IMG/VR virus record: IMGVR_UViG_3300036828_000142 | Span: 1 to 64,000 of that record | DNA from: a virus | Reading direction: 5' to 3' (one strand) | Length of the DNA stretch: 64,000 bases | The notes under the pieces: model-generated | Databases searched by the model: none | The model's input: only the letters and a program-made list of their open reading frames with translations | What the model was told of the DNA's origin: nothing | Position numbers and translations under genes: made by a program | Shown: positions 1 to 7,349 of the stretch, in pieces | How the letters are laid out: the number at the start of each line of letters is the position of its first letter | Numbering within the stretch: position 1 is the stretch's first letter

Positions 1-71
1 ACGCCATCATCGAACTCAGCCCCATCCCACCTACCAAGACCGAGGAACCCCGATGCCCGGCTTCACCCTGA
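1..71 (+). CDS. C-terminal end of an upstream gene (partial)
   Basis: An open frame enters from the left edge at base 3 and stops at TGA 69-71, encoding a tail that begins AIIELSPIPPTKTEEP. It overlaps the start of the SSB gene by 19 bases, a common arrangement in this window. Nothing in 22 residues identifies the protein. The frame could be fortuitous. Confidence 0.4.
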   Translation, partial: AIIELSPIPPTKTEEPRCPASP

Positions 72-571
72 ACCACGTCGCGATCAGCGGCAACCTGACC
101 CGCGACCCCGAGCTACGCACACTCCCATCCGGAGCCACCCTCTGCGAACTCCGCCTCGCCGTCAACGAACGCAACAAAGACGGCAACGGCAACTGGACCG
201 ACCGCGCCAACTACTTCAACGTCACCATCTGGAAAGGCATGGGCGAATGGGTCGCAGGAAACATGAAGAAAGGCGACGGGCTCGCGGTCACCGGCAGACT
301 CCGCTGGCACGAGTGGGAGAAAGACGGCAACAAGCGCGAAGCCATCGACATCATCGCCGACGCGATCAGTGTGGGACGCGCAAACACTGGTAGCAGCCCG
401 ACACGCGAGAACCCCAACGTCCGCCAAGCCCACACCCAAGAATCCGACATTCCCGTAGACACCACCGACATCAGCCCCACCTCCTACGGCGACCCAGAGG
501 ACGACATCCCCTTCGCTCACGATGTGTACCCGTTCGAGTTCGATCCCTGGCACACGCATGCCAACCGATAG
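53..571 (+). CDS. ssb: Single-stranded DNA-binding protein (SSB)
   Basis: 172 aa. Residues about 5-110 form a typical bacterial or phage SSB OB fold, with NLTRDPELR near the N-terminus, an ANYFNV strand and the GDGLAVTGRL strand. The protein should coat single-stranded DNA during phage replication and recombination. The usual acidic tip is present but not terminal: EDDIPF lies around residue 150 and is followed by about 20 more residues, so partner docking may differ from host SSB. The ATG follows GACCGAGGA (38-46), the start-proximal block that recurs through this genome. The gene overlaps the next one by 14 bases. Confidence 0.93.
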   Translation: MPGFTLNHVAISGNLTRDPELRTLPSGATLCELRLAVNERNKDGNGNWTDRANYFNVTIWKGMGEWVAGNMKKGDGLAVTGRLRWHEWEKDGNKREAIDIIADAISVGRANTGSSPTRENPNVRQAHTQESDIPVDTTDISPTSYGDPEDDIPFAHDVYPFEFDPWHTHANR

Positions 572-950
572 CTACGACCCGATCCCCGAAGCTGTGCGAG
601 CGCTCCGCCACACCCACACGATCCCCTCCGACCCGAACTACCTCGGTGGCCACACCCACTTCGGCTACGACCCCGGCCACGACCAGGGCGCAGCGATGTT
701 CGCCGCCGAAACCCGCGAACGAGCGTTTTGGCTGGGGCTACGCGAGGTGCTCCGCGAAGAAGTAACCCTCGCTGAGCGCGACCTGAAGACGCTGGCCTAC
801 GCGCTGTTCCGCTCGAACATCGACTGGGCTGAGGCCGCACGCACCTGCGGCGATTCCGAGTGCCACGGCGACTGTCGGCACATCGCAGACATCCGCCGGA
901 TCGTGGGCCGCTGGGACGGCGGCATCCTGCCGGGAGGCGAGAGCCAATGA
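558..950 (+). CDS. Hypothetical protein
   Basis: 130 aa starting MPTDSYDPIPEAVRALRHTH; the ATG at 558 overlaps the end of ssb by 14 bases. A GGHTHFGYDPGHD segment is rich in His and Asp, and a C-terminal CGDSECHGDCRH cluster could bind a metal. I do not recognise a family. It ends in the ATGA overlap with the next gene, so it is probably co-translated from the ssb transcript. Confidence 0.7.
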   Translation: MPTDSYDPIPEAVRALRHTHTIPSDPNYLGGHTHFGYDPGHDQGAAMFAAETRERAFWLGLREVLREEVTLAERDLKTLAYALFRSNIDWAEAARTCGDSECHGDCRHIADIRRIVGRWDGGILPGGESQ

Positions 951-1180
951 CCGTAGACCGCACCCTCACCCGAGCAGAACTCGACCGCACCCAATGCGAA
1001 ACGCCAGACTGCGACCACACCGCCCACGACAGCCTCTACCTCCACTCCCACTGCCACCCCGAAACCCCCACCTGGAGCATCTACAACGCCGTCTCCGGAA
1101 CCCTCAGAATCGAATGCGCCGCCTGCGGCAACGAGATCGTTCGCATCGCCGTCGCGGCCGGACCCAGACCCGATGACTGA
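947..1180 (+). CDS. Small zinc-ribbon-like protein
   Basis: 77 aa, starting in the ATGA overlap at 947. Cysteine and histidine pairs (CETPDC, HSHCHPE, CAAC) suggest a single metal-binding knuckle. Function is unknown. It is one of many tiny Cys-rich products in this arm. Confidence 0.65.
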   Translation: MTVDRTLTRAELDRTQCETPDCDHTAHDSLYLHSHCHPETPTWSIYNAVSGTLRIECAACGNEIVRIAVAAGPRPDD

Positions 1181-1505
1181 ACCGAGCCTCCTCGACCGCC
1201 TGATGCGCTGGCTCGGCCTAGCCCGCGAGAAGGCATACCGCGTCTGGAAGTGGCAGGACGACGAAGCGATCCTCGTGAGCACCAAAACCACCCGAGCGTG
1301 GATCGTCCGGATCGACCGCGAAGCCGCCTCCGAAACAGCCGAGGTCGGATTCAACGAGCGCATCGCCGTGACCGAGATCAACCGCAACACGGGAGAGCCC
1401 ATCATCAAGCTGGACGAGCCCGAGAGCTACCACTGGAAACCCACCACGTTCCAGAAAGAGTTCGAGCAGGGCAACATCACACCCGCCGACGAGCGAGGGA
1501 GGTGA
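1173..1505 (+). CDS. Hypothetical protein
   Basis: 110 aa, beginning MTEPSLLDRLMRWLGLAREK with an amphipathic N-terminal helix, then a charged mixed alpha/beta region. It overlaps the previous gene by 8 bases. No family recognised. Its 3' end carries GGGAGGTGA (1497-1505), a very strong ribosome-binding site for the tiny reading frame at 1512. Confidence 0.65.
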   Translation: MTEPSLLDRLMRWLGLAREKAYRVWKWQDDEAILVSTKTTRAWIVRIDREAASETAEVGFNERIAVTEINRNTGEPIIKLDEPESYHWKPTTFQKEFEQGNITPADERGR

Positions 1506-1511
1506 TGCCCA

Positions 1512-1571
1512 ATGGACCAAAACGATGCCTTCCGCCGACTCGGGGAACTAGCCGCCCGCCGTCGCATGTGA
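1512..1571 (+). CDS. Nineteen-residue micro-ORF
   Basis: ATG 1512 to TGA 1569-1571 encodes MDQNDAFRRLGELAARRRM, a short basic amphipathic helix. It has the best ribosome-binding site in the neighbourhood (GGAGGTGA ending 6 bases upstream). Its stop overlaps a GTG (1568) that opens the next gene, the same GTGA coupling used by its neighbours. It may be a real micropeptide or a translational initiator for the gene at 1568. Confidence 0.45.
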   Translation: MDQNDAFRRLGELAARRRM

Positions 1572-1732
1572 CCAAGGCGAAGGTCAGACGCCACCTCCTT
1601 GGCCTTCGCCTCGGCCGCTACTACGTCGGGATCTGCACCCGCACCCAACGCCCCGCGATCCTGCGCTCCGGGCACGGCACCTACTGCGCCTACCACCGCT
1701 GGCGGCTACGACGCGAGCTGCGACATGGGTGA
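1568..1732 (+). CDS. Small basic protein with possible zinc site
   Basis: 54 aa from GTG 1568, basic and containing GRYYVGICTRTQRPAI followed by HGTYCAYHRW. Two Cys and two His could bind one metal. An in-frame ATG at 1505 exists, but the strong ribosome-binding site points past it to 1512, so GTG 1568, coupled to the micro-ORF stop, is preferred. Function unknown. Confidence 0.5.
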   Translation: MTKAKVRRHLLGLRLGRYYVGICTRTQRPAILRSGHGTYCAYHRWRLRRELRHG

Positions 1733-1907
1733 GCCGTTCCTCTACCGCGTGGACGTGGTCGAGCGCCGGACGATGGAGTCTCACGGCGTGGCCGTTCTCG
1801 CACAGTCCGACATCGAAGCGTACGACGCGATCCGCGAGCAGTACCCGCGCCGCCAGTTTGTGATCGTGGACCGAGCAACCGGCGAGGAAGTGGACCTAGA
1901 TGCCTGA
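1725..1907 (+). CDS. Hypothetical protein
   Basis: 60 aa, MGEPFLYRVDVVERRTMESH and a C-terminal VIVDRATGEEVDLDA, predicted as a small beta-rich fold. ATG 1725 overlaps the previous stop by 8 bases. Such short proteins with YRVDVV and IVDRATGEE-like strands are frequent in actinophage accessory arms, but no function is known. Confidence 0.6.
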   Translation: MGEPFLYRVDVVERRTMESHGVAVLAQSDIEAYDAIREQYPRRQFVIVDRATGEEVDLDA

Positions 1908-2223
1908 CAGCCCGCTGGACATGGATCGCCTGCACCGCAAGGCGCACGAGATCAACACCAACCTGAAATCACCCCTGCACCCGCACGAACCCGAGATCCC
2001 GCCCGCGCTCGACTCGGACGGCAGGTGCTGGGTCTGCAAGGCGCAATTCCAAAGCGAGCGGCTCGCTGTGTACGTCGAACGGATCGCAGACGCACGCAGC
2101 CGCGCCGCCGACGCGCCACGTGACGCCTACACGCTCGCGCTTGGACAACTCCGCGTCGTGGAACTGGTTGACGAGACAACGTGGCGTGCCGCGCTCGACC
2201 GACCGCGAGCCCACGATGGCTGA
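1900..2223 (+). CDS. Hypothetical protein with CxxC knuckle
   Basis: 107 aa. The N-terminal half holds a single RCWVCKAQF motif; the C-terminal half is helical and charged. It overlaps both neighbours by 8 bases (ATG 1900; next ATG 2216), so it belongs to the same translationally coupled run. No family recognised. Confidence 0.65.
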   Translation: MPDSPLDMDRLHRKAHEINTNLKSPLHPHEPEIPPALDSDGRCWVCKAQFQSERLAVYVERIADARSRAADAPRDAYTLALGQLRVVELVDETTWRAALDRPRAHDG

Positions 2224-2398
2224 AACACCAGGCGAAACGCTCGTGAGGCTGGCGCAGGAGGTCGTTGACGCGCAAGCCGCGATGAACGTGGATGGCGTGG
2301 GTGTATACGTCCGGGCTGAACTGCGGCGCGACAGGGCTATCGAGGCGCTTCGCGACTGGCTGCGTGACCCCACGCAATGGAGGCAGGCCGATGGCTGA
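2216..2398 (+). CDS. Hypothetical helical protein
   Basis: 60 aa, mostly helical (ETLVRLAQEVVDAQAAMN, then ELRRDRAIEALRDWLRD). ATG 2216 overlaps the previous stop. It could be a small DNA-mimic, adaptor or toxin-type peptide, but nothing specific is visible. Confidence 0.6.
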   Translation: MAETPGETLVRLAQEVVDAQAAMNVDGVGVYVRAELRRDRAIEALRDWLRDPTQWRQADG

Positions 2399-2543
2399 AC
2401 GCCGCGCGTACGTGTGCGACAAGTGCTACGCCAACAAAACCCCGTTGCGCGTGTTCGTCCGCCCCGGCGAAGCCGCTCCGAAATGCCCGCAGCATGGAAA
2501 GATGCGCCTGGAGCGGAACAAGCCGTACACCCGACCAACCTAG
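2391..2543 (+). CDS. Small zinc-ribbon protein
   Basis: 50 aa. YVCDKCYANK and KCPQHGKM give a CxxC...CxxH metal-binding pattern. ATG 2391 overlaps the upstream gene by 8 bases. Possibly nucleic-acid binding; no function assignable. Confidence 0.6.
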   Translation: MAERRAYVCDKCYANKTPLRVFVRPGEAAPKCPQHGKMRLERNKPYTRPT

Positions 2544-2556
2544 ACCGAGGAGCCGA

Positions 2557-3039
2557 ATGCCACCCCACCGCACCGAGGGCGAGCCGCACGACCTCACACC
2601 CAGGGACAAGATCCGATTCTGGGCGAAGGTCGATAAGACCGGCAAATGCTGGCTGTGGACAGGAGCCACCTACGGACCAGGCTACGGGCACTTCAAGCTC
2701 GCAGGGAAAGCACGCGGAGCGCACCGAGTCGCCTGGCTCTTGGCCCACGGCGAATGGCCCAAACTGCACGTCCTGCACACCTGCGACACGCCAAGATGCG
2801 TTCGACCAGACCACCTGTTCATCGGAACCGACGCGGACAACGCCGCCGACCGTGACGCGAAGGGACGCTGGTGGCAACCGAGCCGCGAGGGCGAGGGCAA
2901 CGGCCAAGCGAAGCTGACAGCCGAGCAGATAGCCGAGATCCGAGCCATCGGCGATTCGAGGACGCGGGTGTCCGTCGGAGCGGAGTACGACGTTGCTCCG
3001 CAGACCATCGGCAAGATCGTGAAAGGCCAACGCTGGTGA
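2557..3039 (+). CDS. HNH endonuclease with C-terminal helix-turn-helix
   Basis: 160 aa. Residues about 25-100 match the phage HNH_3-type nuclease: CWLWTGA, GYGHFKLAG, AHRVAWLL, VLHTCDTPRCVRPDHLF (the HNH core) and a conserved N-x3-D-R stretch after it. Residues about 115-160 look like a small DNA-binding helix-turn-helix (LTAEQIAEIRAI... VAPQTIGKIVKG). Such proteins are free-standing homing endonucleases that nick or cut DNA at a recognition site. ATG 2557 is preceded by GACCGAGGAG (2543-2552), so it has its own ribosome-binding site although it sits inside the small-gene run. Confidence 0.9.
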   Translation: MPPHRTEGEPHDLTPRDKIRFWAKVDKTGKCWLWTGATYGPGYGHFKLAGKARGAHRVAWLLAHGEWPKLHVLHTCDTPRCVRPDHLFIGTDADNAADRDAKGRWWQPSREGEGNGQAKLTAEQIAEIRAIGDSRTRVSVGAEYDVAPQTIGKIVKGQRW

Positions 3040-3305
3040 CTCCCAAGCGCACAGAAGGTGCTCCGCACGACCGGCTGACCCGCATCTGCGACGCGATGAC
3101 CGTCGCGATGGCAGAACACCCCGAAGCCGGGCCGACCGACAAAGCGATGATCTTCCTGGACGACGGCCACCGTGGCGGCATCGTCCTGCATGGCTACGAG
3201 TCAGACCTCGACGCGCTCACCGACCTGCTGACCCACCTGGAGGTCCTGTTCCAAACGCAGGGCATCCCGTTCCACATCGTCCCCGTCGAGATCAACCAGG
3301 GATGA
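3036..3305 (+). CDS. Hypothetical protein
   Basis: 89 aa from GTG 3036 (GTGA overlap with the HNH stop). The pattern AMIFLDDGHRGGIVLHGYES followed by DALTDLLTHLEVLFQTQGIP resembles short alpha/beta proteins common in actinophages. Function unknown. Confidence 0.65.
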   Translation: MTPKRTEGAPHDRLTRICDAMTVAMAEHPEAGPTDKAMIFLDDGHRGGIVLHGYESDLDALTDLLTHLEVLFQTQGIPFHIVPVEINQG

Positions 3306-3562
3306 GCAACTGCTCCGCGTGCGGCCAGCACCTGACGTGGGCGCTGACGACCGCCGGGAAGAAAGCGCCGATCAACACCGAGCCGTCGGACAACGGGAAC
3401 GTGCTGATCCTCCAACCCAAGAGCCTCGGTGAGAAGCTCGCGATCACGCTCTCCGGCGACGCGCTCGACCTAGCCCGCAAGCATGGACTGCCCCTCCATC
3501 TCAACCACTATGCTTCCTGCGAGTTCGCGGAGGAGTTCAAGCGCCCGAAGAAGACGACATGA
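3302..3562 (+). CDS. Zinc-finger-like protein
   Basis: 86 aa. An N-terminal NCSACGQHL knuckle precedes a beta region (INTEPSDNGNVLIL), and HLNHYASC near the C-terminus supplies further His and Cys. This layout is common in small phage proteins of unknown role. ATG 3302 overlaps the upstream stop (ATGA). Confidence 0.65.
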   Translation: MSNCSACGQHLTWALTTAGKKAPINTEPSDNGNVLILQPKSLGEKLAITLSGDALDLARKHGLPLHLNHYASCEFAEEFKRPKKTT

Positions 3563-4062
3563 AGCTCTGTGAATGCGGCTGCGGCCAGCCCACGCCAATC
3601 GCGAACCACACACGACGTGCGCTTGGCCACGTCAAGGGACAGCCGATCCGATTCATCCGAGGCCACAACGGCCACCGAGCCGACGCCGATCCGGTCCAGC
3701 GAGGACGACACGAGGCCGAGAAGCGCTACCCCATCGAGGGCCTGTGCGAGAACGGGTGCGGCCGACCGGCGGTTGACCGCCACCACATCGACGGCAACAC
3801 CGCCAACAACGCCCCGGAGAACATCCGGCGACTCTGCCGCCGCTGCCACATGAAGCTCGACGGGCGTCTGCACCAAGACCACCAGCGCGCCCAGGGTGAG
3901 GCACACGGCGGCGCGAAGCTCACCGTCGAGGATGTGCTGGCGATCCGCGCAGCGCGGCCCACAACGCCTCTCACGGTGCTCGCAGAGCGCTACGGCATCG
4001 CGCAGTCAACCGTCAGCGCCATCGCCAACCGACGCCTGTGGAGCCACGTCCCGCTCGCTTAG
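3559..4062 (+). CDS. HNH endonuclease with helix-turn-helix
   Basis: 167 aa. It starts with a CECGCGQPT knuckle and has a second one at GLCENGCGRPAVDRHHIDGN. The latter opens the HNH site, which continues as NAPENIRRLCRRCHMKLDGR. The C-terminal 50 residues (LTVEDVLAIRAARP... YGIAQSTVSAIANRRLW) form a helix-turn-helix like that of the HNH protein at 2557, so the two share architecture. It probably acts as a homing endonuclease. Its TAG stop is also the first base triplet of the dyad promoter element that follows. Confidence 0.88.
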   Translation: MKLCECGCGQPTPIANHTRRALGHVKGQPIRFIRGHNGHRADADPVQRGRHEAEKRYPIEGLCENGCGRPAVDRHHIDGNTANNAPENIRRLCRRCHMKLDGRLHQDHQRAQGEAHGGAKLTVEDVLAIRAARPTTPLTVLAERYGIAQSTVSAIANRRLWSHVPLA

Positions 4063-4086
4063 CACACTACGCTTGCTATGTGAGGC
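4060..4086 (+). promoter_or_regulatory. Dyad promoter/operator element, copy 1
   Basis: TAGCACACTACGCTTGCTA (4060-4078) matches the recurrent 19-bp imperfect palindrome of this genome, and the -10-like hexamer TATGTG is at 4077-4082. It would serve the gene at 4117. No GACCGAGGAG block follows at this copy. Confidence 0.5.
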
Positions 4087-4116
4087 TGTCCGACCTATCG
4101 GGTATCCAGTTCCGGC

Positions 4117-4320
4117 ATGGAGTCCTTCACCGAAATAGCCGTCCGCATGGCGCAGCGCCTAGCCCGCCAGCACGGCTGCGAGCTACACAGCTTCAGCCTC
4201 GATGACGTGGAGATCGACCACGACGACACCGGCACCGAAATCGTGCACGTCGTCGCGACGATCCAGCTAGCACCCGCGCCAGTCCCGGACCAAGTTCCGT
4301 TCCAACTGGACCCGGCATGA
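4117..4320 (+). CDS. Hypothetical protein
   Basis: 67 aa, with a helical N-terminus (FTEIAVRMAQRLARQHG) and a beta C-terminus containing DDVEIDHDDTGTEIVHVVA. First gene behind dyad element copy 1. No family recognised. Confidence 0.6.
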   Translation: MESFTEIAVRMAQRLARQHGCELHSFSLDDVEIDHDDTGTEIVHVVATIQLAPAPVPDQVPFQLDPA

Positions 4321-4523
4321 ACGCCGCGTACGACACGTGCGTGAAACACCTCGACGGGCTCGACTGCCCGATCCACGGCCCGTTCCTGCCTGGCCGAAAG
4401 AAGGCACCGCTTGAGCATCCCAACTTCCAAGACGTTGTGGTCGATCCGACCGTGCCAGAAGTGCGGCAAGGGCGTGAAGTGCGAGCCCGGCTACCCGCAC
4501 GAGGTCAAAGTCGTGTGCGCTGA
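4317..4523 (+). CDS. Hypothetical protein overlapped by a zinc-ribbon frame
   Basis: 68 aa from ATG 4317 (ATGA overlap). Its first half (DTCVKHLDGLDCPIHGPF) looks like a genuine Cys/His-containing protein. Its second half is Arg-rich and low in quality and lies over another frame (4411-4566) with clear CxxC pairs. Either two genes overlap by about 110 bases, or a frameshift joins the two halves. Confidence 0.45.
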   Translation: MNAAYDTCVKHLDGLDCPIHGPFLPGRKKAPLEHPNFQDVVVDPTVPEVRQGREVRARLPARGQSRVR

Positions 4524-4566
4524 CTGCATCGCCAACGCGACCCCCACCCCGCTGAACCCGGCGTGA
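4411..4566 (+). CDS. Small zinc-ribbon protein in overlapping frame
   Basis: 51 aa if started at TTG 4411 (TTG 4435 is an alternative). It contains RPCQKCGKGVKC and VVCADCIANA, a convincing CxxC...CxxC ribbon, and ends in a GTGA overlap with the next gene at 4563, as its neighbours do. Those two features argue that this frame is translated even though it lies inside the 3' half of the 4317 reading frame. Confidence 0.5.
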   Translation: MSIPTSKTLWSIRPCQKCGKGVKCEPGYPHEVKVVCADCIANATPTPLNPA

Positions 4567-4769
4567 CCGACGAACCGCTGTACGTCAGCCTCCAATCCCT
4601 CGGCCTGTACGCACCGAACGGGCTGGAATGCCCCGAGGGCGGCTACCACGCGATCCTCGAACCCGAGCTACAGATCGCCGTCGCGGACGCGCTCGCGGAC
4701 GGGATGACCGACGTGCGCTGCCAGAAGTGCGGCGAACCGGTGGACCTGCGCCCCGTCCACCAGCTTTAG
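4563..4769 (+). CDS. Hypothetical zinc-knuckle protein
   Basis: 68 aa from GTG 4563. LECPEGGYHAI and VRCQKCGEPVDLRP provide Cys and His ligands; the middle is helical. It ends at TAG 4767-4769, the last gene of the first coupled run; the following 214 bases are non-coding. Confidence 0.6.
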   Translation: MTDEPLYVSLQSLGLYAPNGLECPEGGYHAILEPELQIAVADALADGMTDVRCQKCGEPVDLRPVHQL

Positions 4770-4983
4770 CGCAGATAACTTCCGTCGAACGCCGTAGACG
4801 CAACCCCACCCGCGCTGGCACGATTCCCGGCGGGGGCGTCGGTGGTCACCGTGAAACCGGCTGGTCGCTCGACCGCTGGCGCTCTCCCTTCTCCCAACCA
4901 AAGAGACGTGGTGGGTGTCGGCCAATCCCCCGGTACCACGGCCGACACCTGCCGCCTCTCTATGCAGTTGCATTCACCAAGCG
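4770..4983. other. Non-coding gap with a perfect inverted repeat
   Basis: No convincing gene is seen. A perfect 10-bp inverted repeat, GGTGTCGGCC at 4914-4923 and GGCCGACACC at 4940-4949, surrounds a 16-base loop containing the palindrome GGTACC. It could be a terminator or a leader structure for the gene at 4984. A TAGCGCA half-site at 4767 resembles the left arm of the dyad element, but no right arm follows. Confidence 0.5.
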
Positions 4984-5154
4984 ATGCTCACGTTCCAGAT
5001 CCGCCTCGACGGTGGCGTGGACATCACCGGCAGCGTGAGCGACCTCGCTGACCTGATCGGGTGGCTGGCGGTCGCGATCAAGCACGGCGAAGCGACCGCC
5101 GCCTACGTCCCTGACCGGGGGCTGGCGAGCATCCACATCGTCCGCGACGACTAG
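4984..5154 (+). CDS. Hypothetical protein
   Basis: 56 aa, MLTFQIRLDGGVDITGSVSD then a helical stretch and a C-terminal beta strand (GLASIHIVRDD). ATG 4984 lacks a strong ribosome-binding site. Its TAG (5152-5154) shares the CTAG sequence with the stop of the convergent candidate gene on the other strand. Confidence 0.55.
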   Translation: MLTFQIRLDGGVDITGSVSDLADLIGWLAVAIKHGEATAAYVPDRGLASIHIVRDD

Positions 5155-5417
5155 CCAATCGGCTGGTAGCGATCCGTTTGCATTCGGCGACCGCCGAGCT
5201 GATCGACGCGGCGCATCCGGATACGTGGCGATGGTCCGCCGACGCCGTACACCATCGGCCGGGTGCAACGCACCGCCTCGAACAGACGCGGCTTGAACAG
5301 CACCGGCGCGAACTGCGCAGCGGCATCGACCCGCGCGATCTCGTAGTTGACGAGCACAGGCTCGATCTGACGCTGCCCACGCTCCGGCAGGTTCCTGAGG
5401 ATGATCTGGTAGCTCAC
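5151..5417 (-). CDS. Candidate leftward gene, unknown function
   Basis: 88 aa on the minus strand from GTG 5415-5417, beginning VSYQIILRNLPERGQRQIEP and ending TDRYQPIG. It has varied composition, high GC at third positions and a C-terminal region rich in Arg. AGAGG lies only 1-2 bases before the GTG, which may mean a leaderless or poorly defined start. Upstream on its strand is the 5456-5492 hairpin, which would insulate it from rightward transcription. A plus-strand frame (5178-5453) occupies the same DNA, so the assignment is uncertain. Confidence 0.45.
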   Translation of the reverse strand: MSYQIILRNLPERGQRQIEPVLVNYEIARVDAAAQFAPVLFKPRLFEAVRCTRPMVYGVGGPSPRIRMRRVDQLGGRRMQTDRYQPIG

Positions 5418-5455
5418 ACCTCTGTAGAAGGAGCCTTGCGCCCGAACGTGTAAAC

Positions 5456-5492
5456 AAGAACCCCGGCTGAGTGCGCTCAGGACCGGGGCTCT
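5456..5492. terminator. Bidirectional hairpin terminator
   Basis: CCCCGG and CCGGGG arms flank an inner CTGAG-TGCG-CTCAG stem, and the outer bases continue as AAGAA on one side and CTCTT on the other. The structure works in both directions, giving U-containing tails. It separates the 5151-5417 region from the methyltransferase gene. Confidence 0.7.
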
Positions 5493-5594
5493 TGCCTGCC
5501 ACCACTGAACGACCCGGCTTTGGGGCACCAAGGAATGGGTCGCTCGGTGACGATCCCCTGACTACGCGCCAGCCGGGAACCGTCGCGCGGAACC

Positions 5595-5629
5595 TAGCAC
5601 ACATCTGGGGCCCGTGGTAGTTTGCAGGA
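5595..5629 (+). promoter_or_regulatory. Candidate promoter for the methyltransferase gene
   Basis: TAGCACAC (5595-5602) resembles the left arm of the dyad element, and TAGTTT (5618-5623) is a -10-like hexamer 6 bases before GTG 5630. The spacing is longer than in the canonical copies. Transcription would begin at or next to the start codon, giving a leaderless mRNA. Confidence 0.45.
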
Positions 5630-7009
5630 GTGATCCTTCAGGGCGACGCGCTCACGCGCCTGCGCGAGCTACCGACCGGCACCGTCCAATGCGCCATCAC
5701 GAGCCCCCCGTACTACGGGCTCCGTGACTACGGCACGGGCGACTGGACTGGCGGCGACGAAACCTGCGACCACAGCATCGCTCCAACCCGCACGGTCGGC
5801 AACGCCCCGAGCGCCAAGAGCACCCTGACGACGAACAACGGCCGAGGCCCACAACCCGGCGACAAGTTCCACGCCGACCAACGCCGCGAGGTCGCGACCG
5901 ACTGCCCGTGCGGAGCCGTGCGCGTAGACGGCCAACTTGGGCTGGAGGCCACGCCTGGCGAGTACGTCGAGCGGCTGGTCGAGGTGTTCCGCGAGGTTCG
6001 GCGTGTGCTCCGCGATGACGGCACGGTCTGGCTGAACCTGGGTGACGCCTACAGCTCCGGCGGGACTAACCCATCGGTGACAGCACCTGGTCCCAACGCC
6101 CGAGTGGGCAGCACCCAGGATGGTGTGCAGCGCCGGGCGTCGCACGTTCCAGGCGTCAAGATGAAAGACCTTCTTGGCATGCCGTGGACGGTCGCGTTTG
6201 CGCTCCGCGACGACGGCTGGTACCTGCGCAGCGACATCATCTGGTCCAAGCCGAACCCGATGCCCGAAAGTGTGCTCGACCGCCCCACGAGCGCGCACGA
6301 GCACATCTTCCTGCTGGCTAAGAGTTACCGCTACTTCTACGACGCTGAAGCGATCCGCGAAAGCGACAGCGGCCTTCCTGCTGGCGACGGGTTCGCTGGC
6401 CGCTTGGACCACCGGCTGAGCGGCGGACTGGCTGTCGGCGGCACCGAGGAACGGTGGACGCCCGGCGGTGGTCGCAACAAGCGCAACGTGTGGGAGATCG
6501 CGACGCAGCCGTTTCCGCAGGCGCACTTTGCGACGTTCCCCACCAGGCTCGTGGAGCCGTGCGTGCTTGCTGGGAGCAGCCGGACGGCGTGCGGTGTGTG
6601 CGGAGCGCCGTGGCGGCGGATAGTCGAGCGCGTCGAGTCGGGCTTCGACGGCTCGCGGTACGGCGAGCGAGCAGTCGCAGCGTCAGGCGGTGCGATCAGC
6701 GGCGGCACGGCACGATCAACGCTCGGCAGCGCCGGTGGGACCCTGACGGCGGACTATCGCACGGTCGGCTGGGAGCCATCCTGTGGCCACGACGGTACCG
6801 GGCACTGCCTGGTCCTTGATCCGTTTGCCGGGAGCGGCACCGTGGGTGTCGTGAGCGCCTGGCACGGCCGCGAGTTCATTGGCATCGAGCTGAACCCCGA
6901 CTATTGCGCGATGGCGGAGCAGCGGATCATGGTCGAGGGACGCGGTGGCAGGCTCCGAGCACCGCCGGAGCAGATTCCCGGTCAGATGACGCTGCTGCCT
7001 AGCACATAA
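5630..7009 (+). CDS. DNA (N4-cytosine/N6-adenine) methyltransferase
   Basis: 459 aa from GTG 5630. Catalytic motif IV ([12 protein letters not shown]) is at residues about 25-36 and the AdoMet-binding motif I ([10 protein letters not shown]) at about 396-405. The catalytic motif comes first, as in beta-class enzymes of the N6_N4_Mtase family. The long central part contains the target-recognition region and several Cys pairs ([22 protein letters not shown]) that may hold zinc. It methylates an amino group in a specific DNA sequence, most likely protecting phage DNA from host restriction. No cognate endonuclease is next to it, so it appears to be an orphan enzyme. Confidence 0.93.
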   Translation: MILQGDALTRLRELPTGTVQCAITSPPYYGLRDYGTGDWTGGDETCDHSIAPTRTVGNAPSAKSTLTTNNGRGPQPGDKFHADQRREVATDCPCGAVRVDGQLGLEATPGEYVERLVEVFREVRRVLRDDGTVWLNLGDAYSSGGTNPSVTAPGPNARVGSTQDGVQRRASHVPGVKMKDLLGMPWTVAFALRDDGWYLRSDIIWSKPNPMPESVLDRPTSAHEHIFLLAKSYRYFYDAEAIRESDSGLPAGDGFAGRLDHRLSGGLAVGGTEERWTPGGGRNKRNVWEIATQPFPQAHFATFPTRLVEPCVLAGSSRTACGVCGAPWRRIVERVESGFDGSRYGERAVAASGGAISGGTARSTLGSAGGTLTADYRTVGWEPSCGHDGTGHCLVLDPFAGSGTVGVVSAWHGREFIGIELNPDYCAMAEQRIMVEGRGGRLRAPPEQIPGQMTLLPST

Positions 7010-7028
7010 CGAGCGCGATGGTATAGGC
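7000..7028 (+). promoter_or_regulatory. Dyad promoter/operator element, copy 2
   Basis: TAGCACATAACGAGCGC begins at 7000 inside the methyltransferase 3' end and aligns with the left 17 bases of the element; GATGGTATAGG follows. The downstream block GACCGAGGAG is at 7044-7053, six bases from the ATG at 7059. Confidence 0.55.
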
Positions 7029-7058
7029 TCGTCTGAACCAACCGACCGAGGAGTCGCA

Positions 7059-7349
7059 ATGAGCCGCATCATCCTTTCGCGCTACCCAACCGGCCAGGAA
7101 CACGTCGTCGTTGGGTACGACCACCCGTGCAACGGGGCGTTCTGGCAGGAGTTCGTCAAGCAGCCGTCCGAGGACGAGATCGTTCGTGACGGCGGGTTCT
7201 TCCCCGGCATTCCGCTGGAGCACTTCTACGACAGCGTGCCGGAGGACCTACAGCCGCTGATTACCGACCAGGTGATGGCGCTGCTCGCCGAGCACGAAGC
7301 CGACCCGGACTCCGGGTATCACAAGTCCGCCATCGACCTGAGCCGCTGA
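7059..7349 (+). CDS. Hypothetical protein
   Basis: 96 aa. It has a beta-rich start (SRIILSRYPTGQEHVVVGYD) containing HPCNGAFWQEF and an acidic helical C-terminus. It is led by dyad element copy 2 plus the GACCGAGGAG block. No family recognised. Confidence 0.7.
   Translation: MSRIILSRYPTGQEHVVVGYDHPCNGAFWQEFVKQPSEDEIVRDGGFFPGIPLEHFYDSVPEDLQPLITDQVMALLAEHEADPDSGYHKSAIDLSR

Noticed and set aside
4767-4795. Additional dyad element after the first gene run
   Set aside because: Only the left half TAGCGCA is present; there is no right arm or -10-like hexamer at the expected distance.
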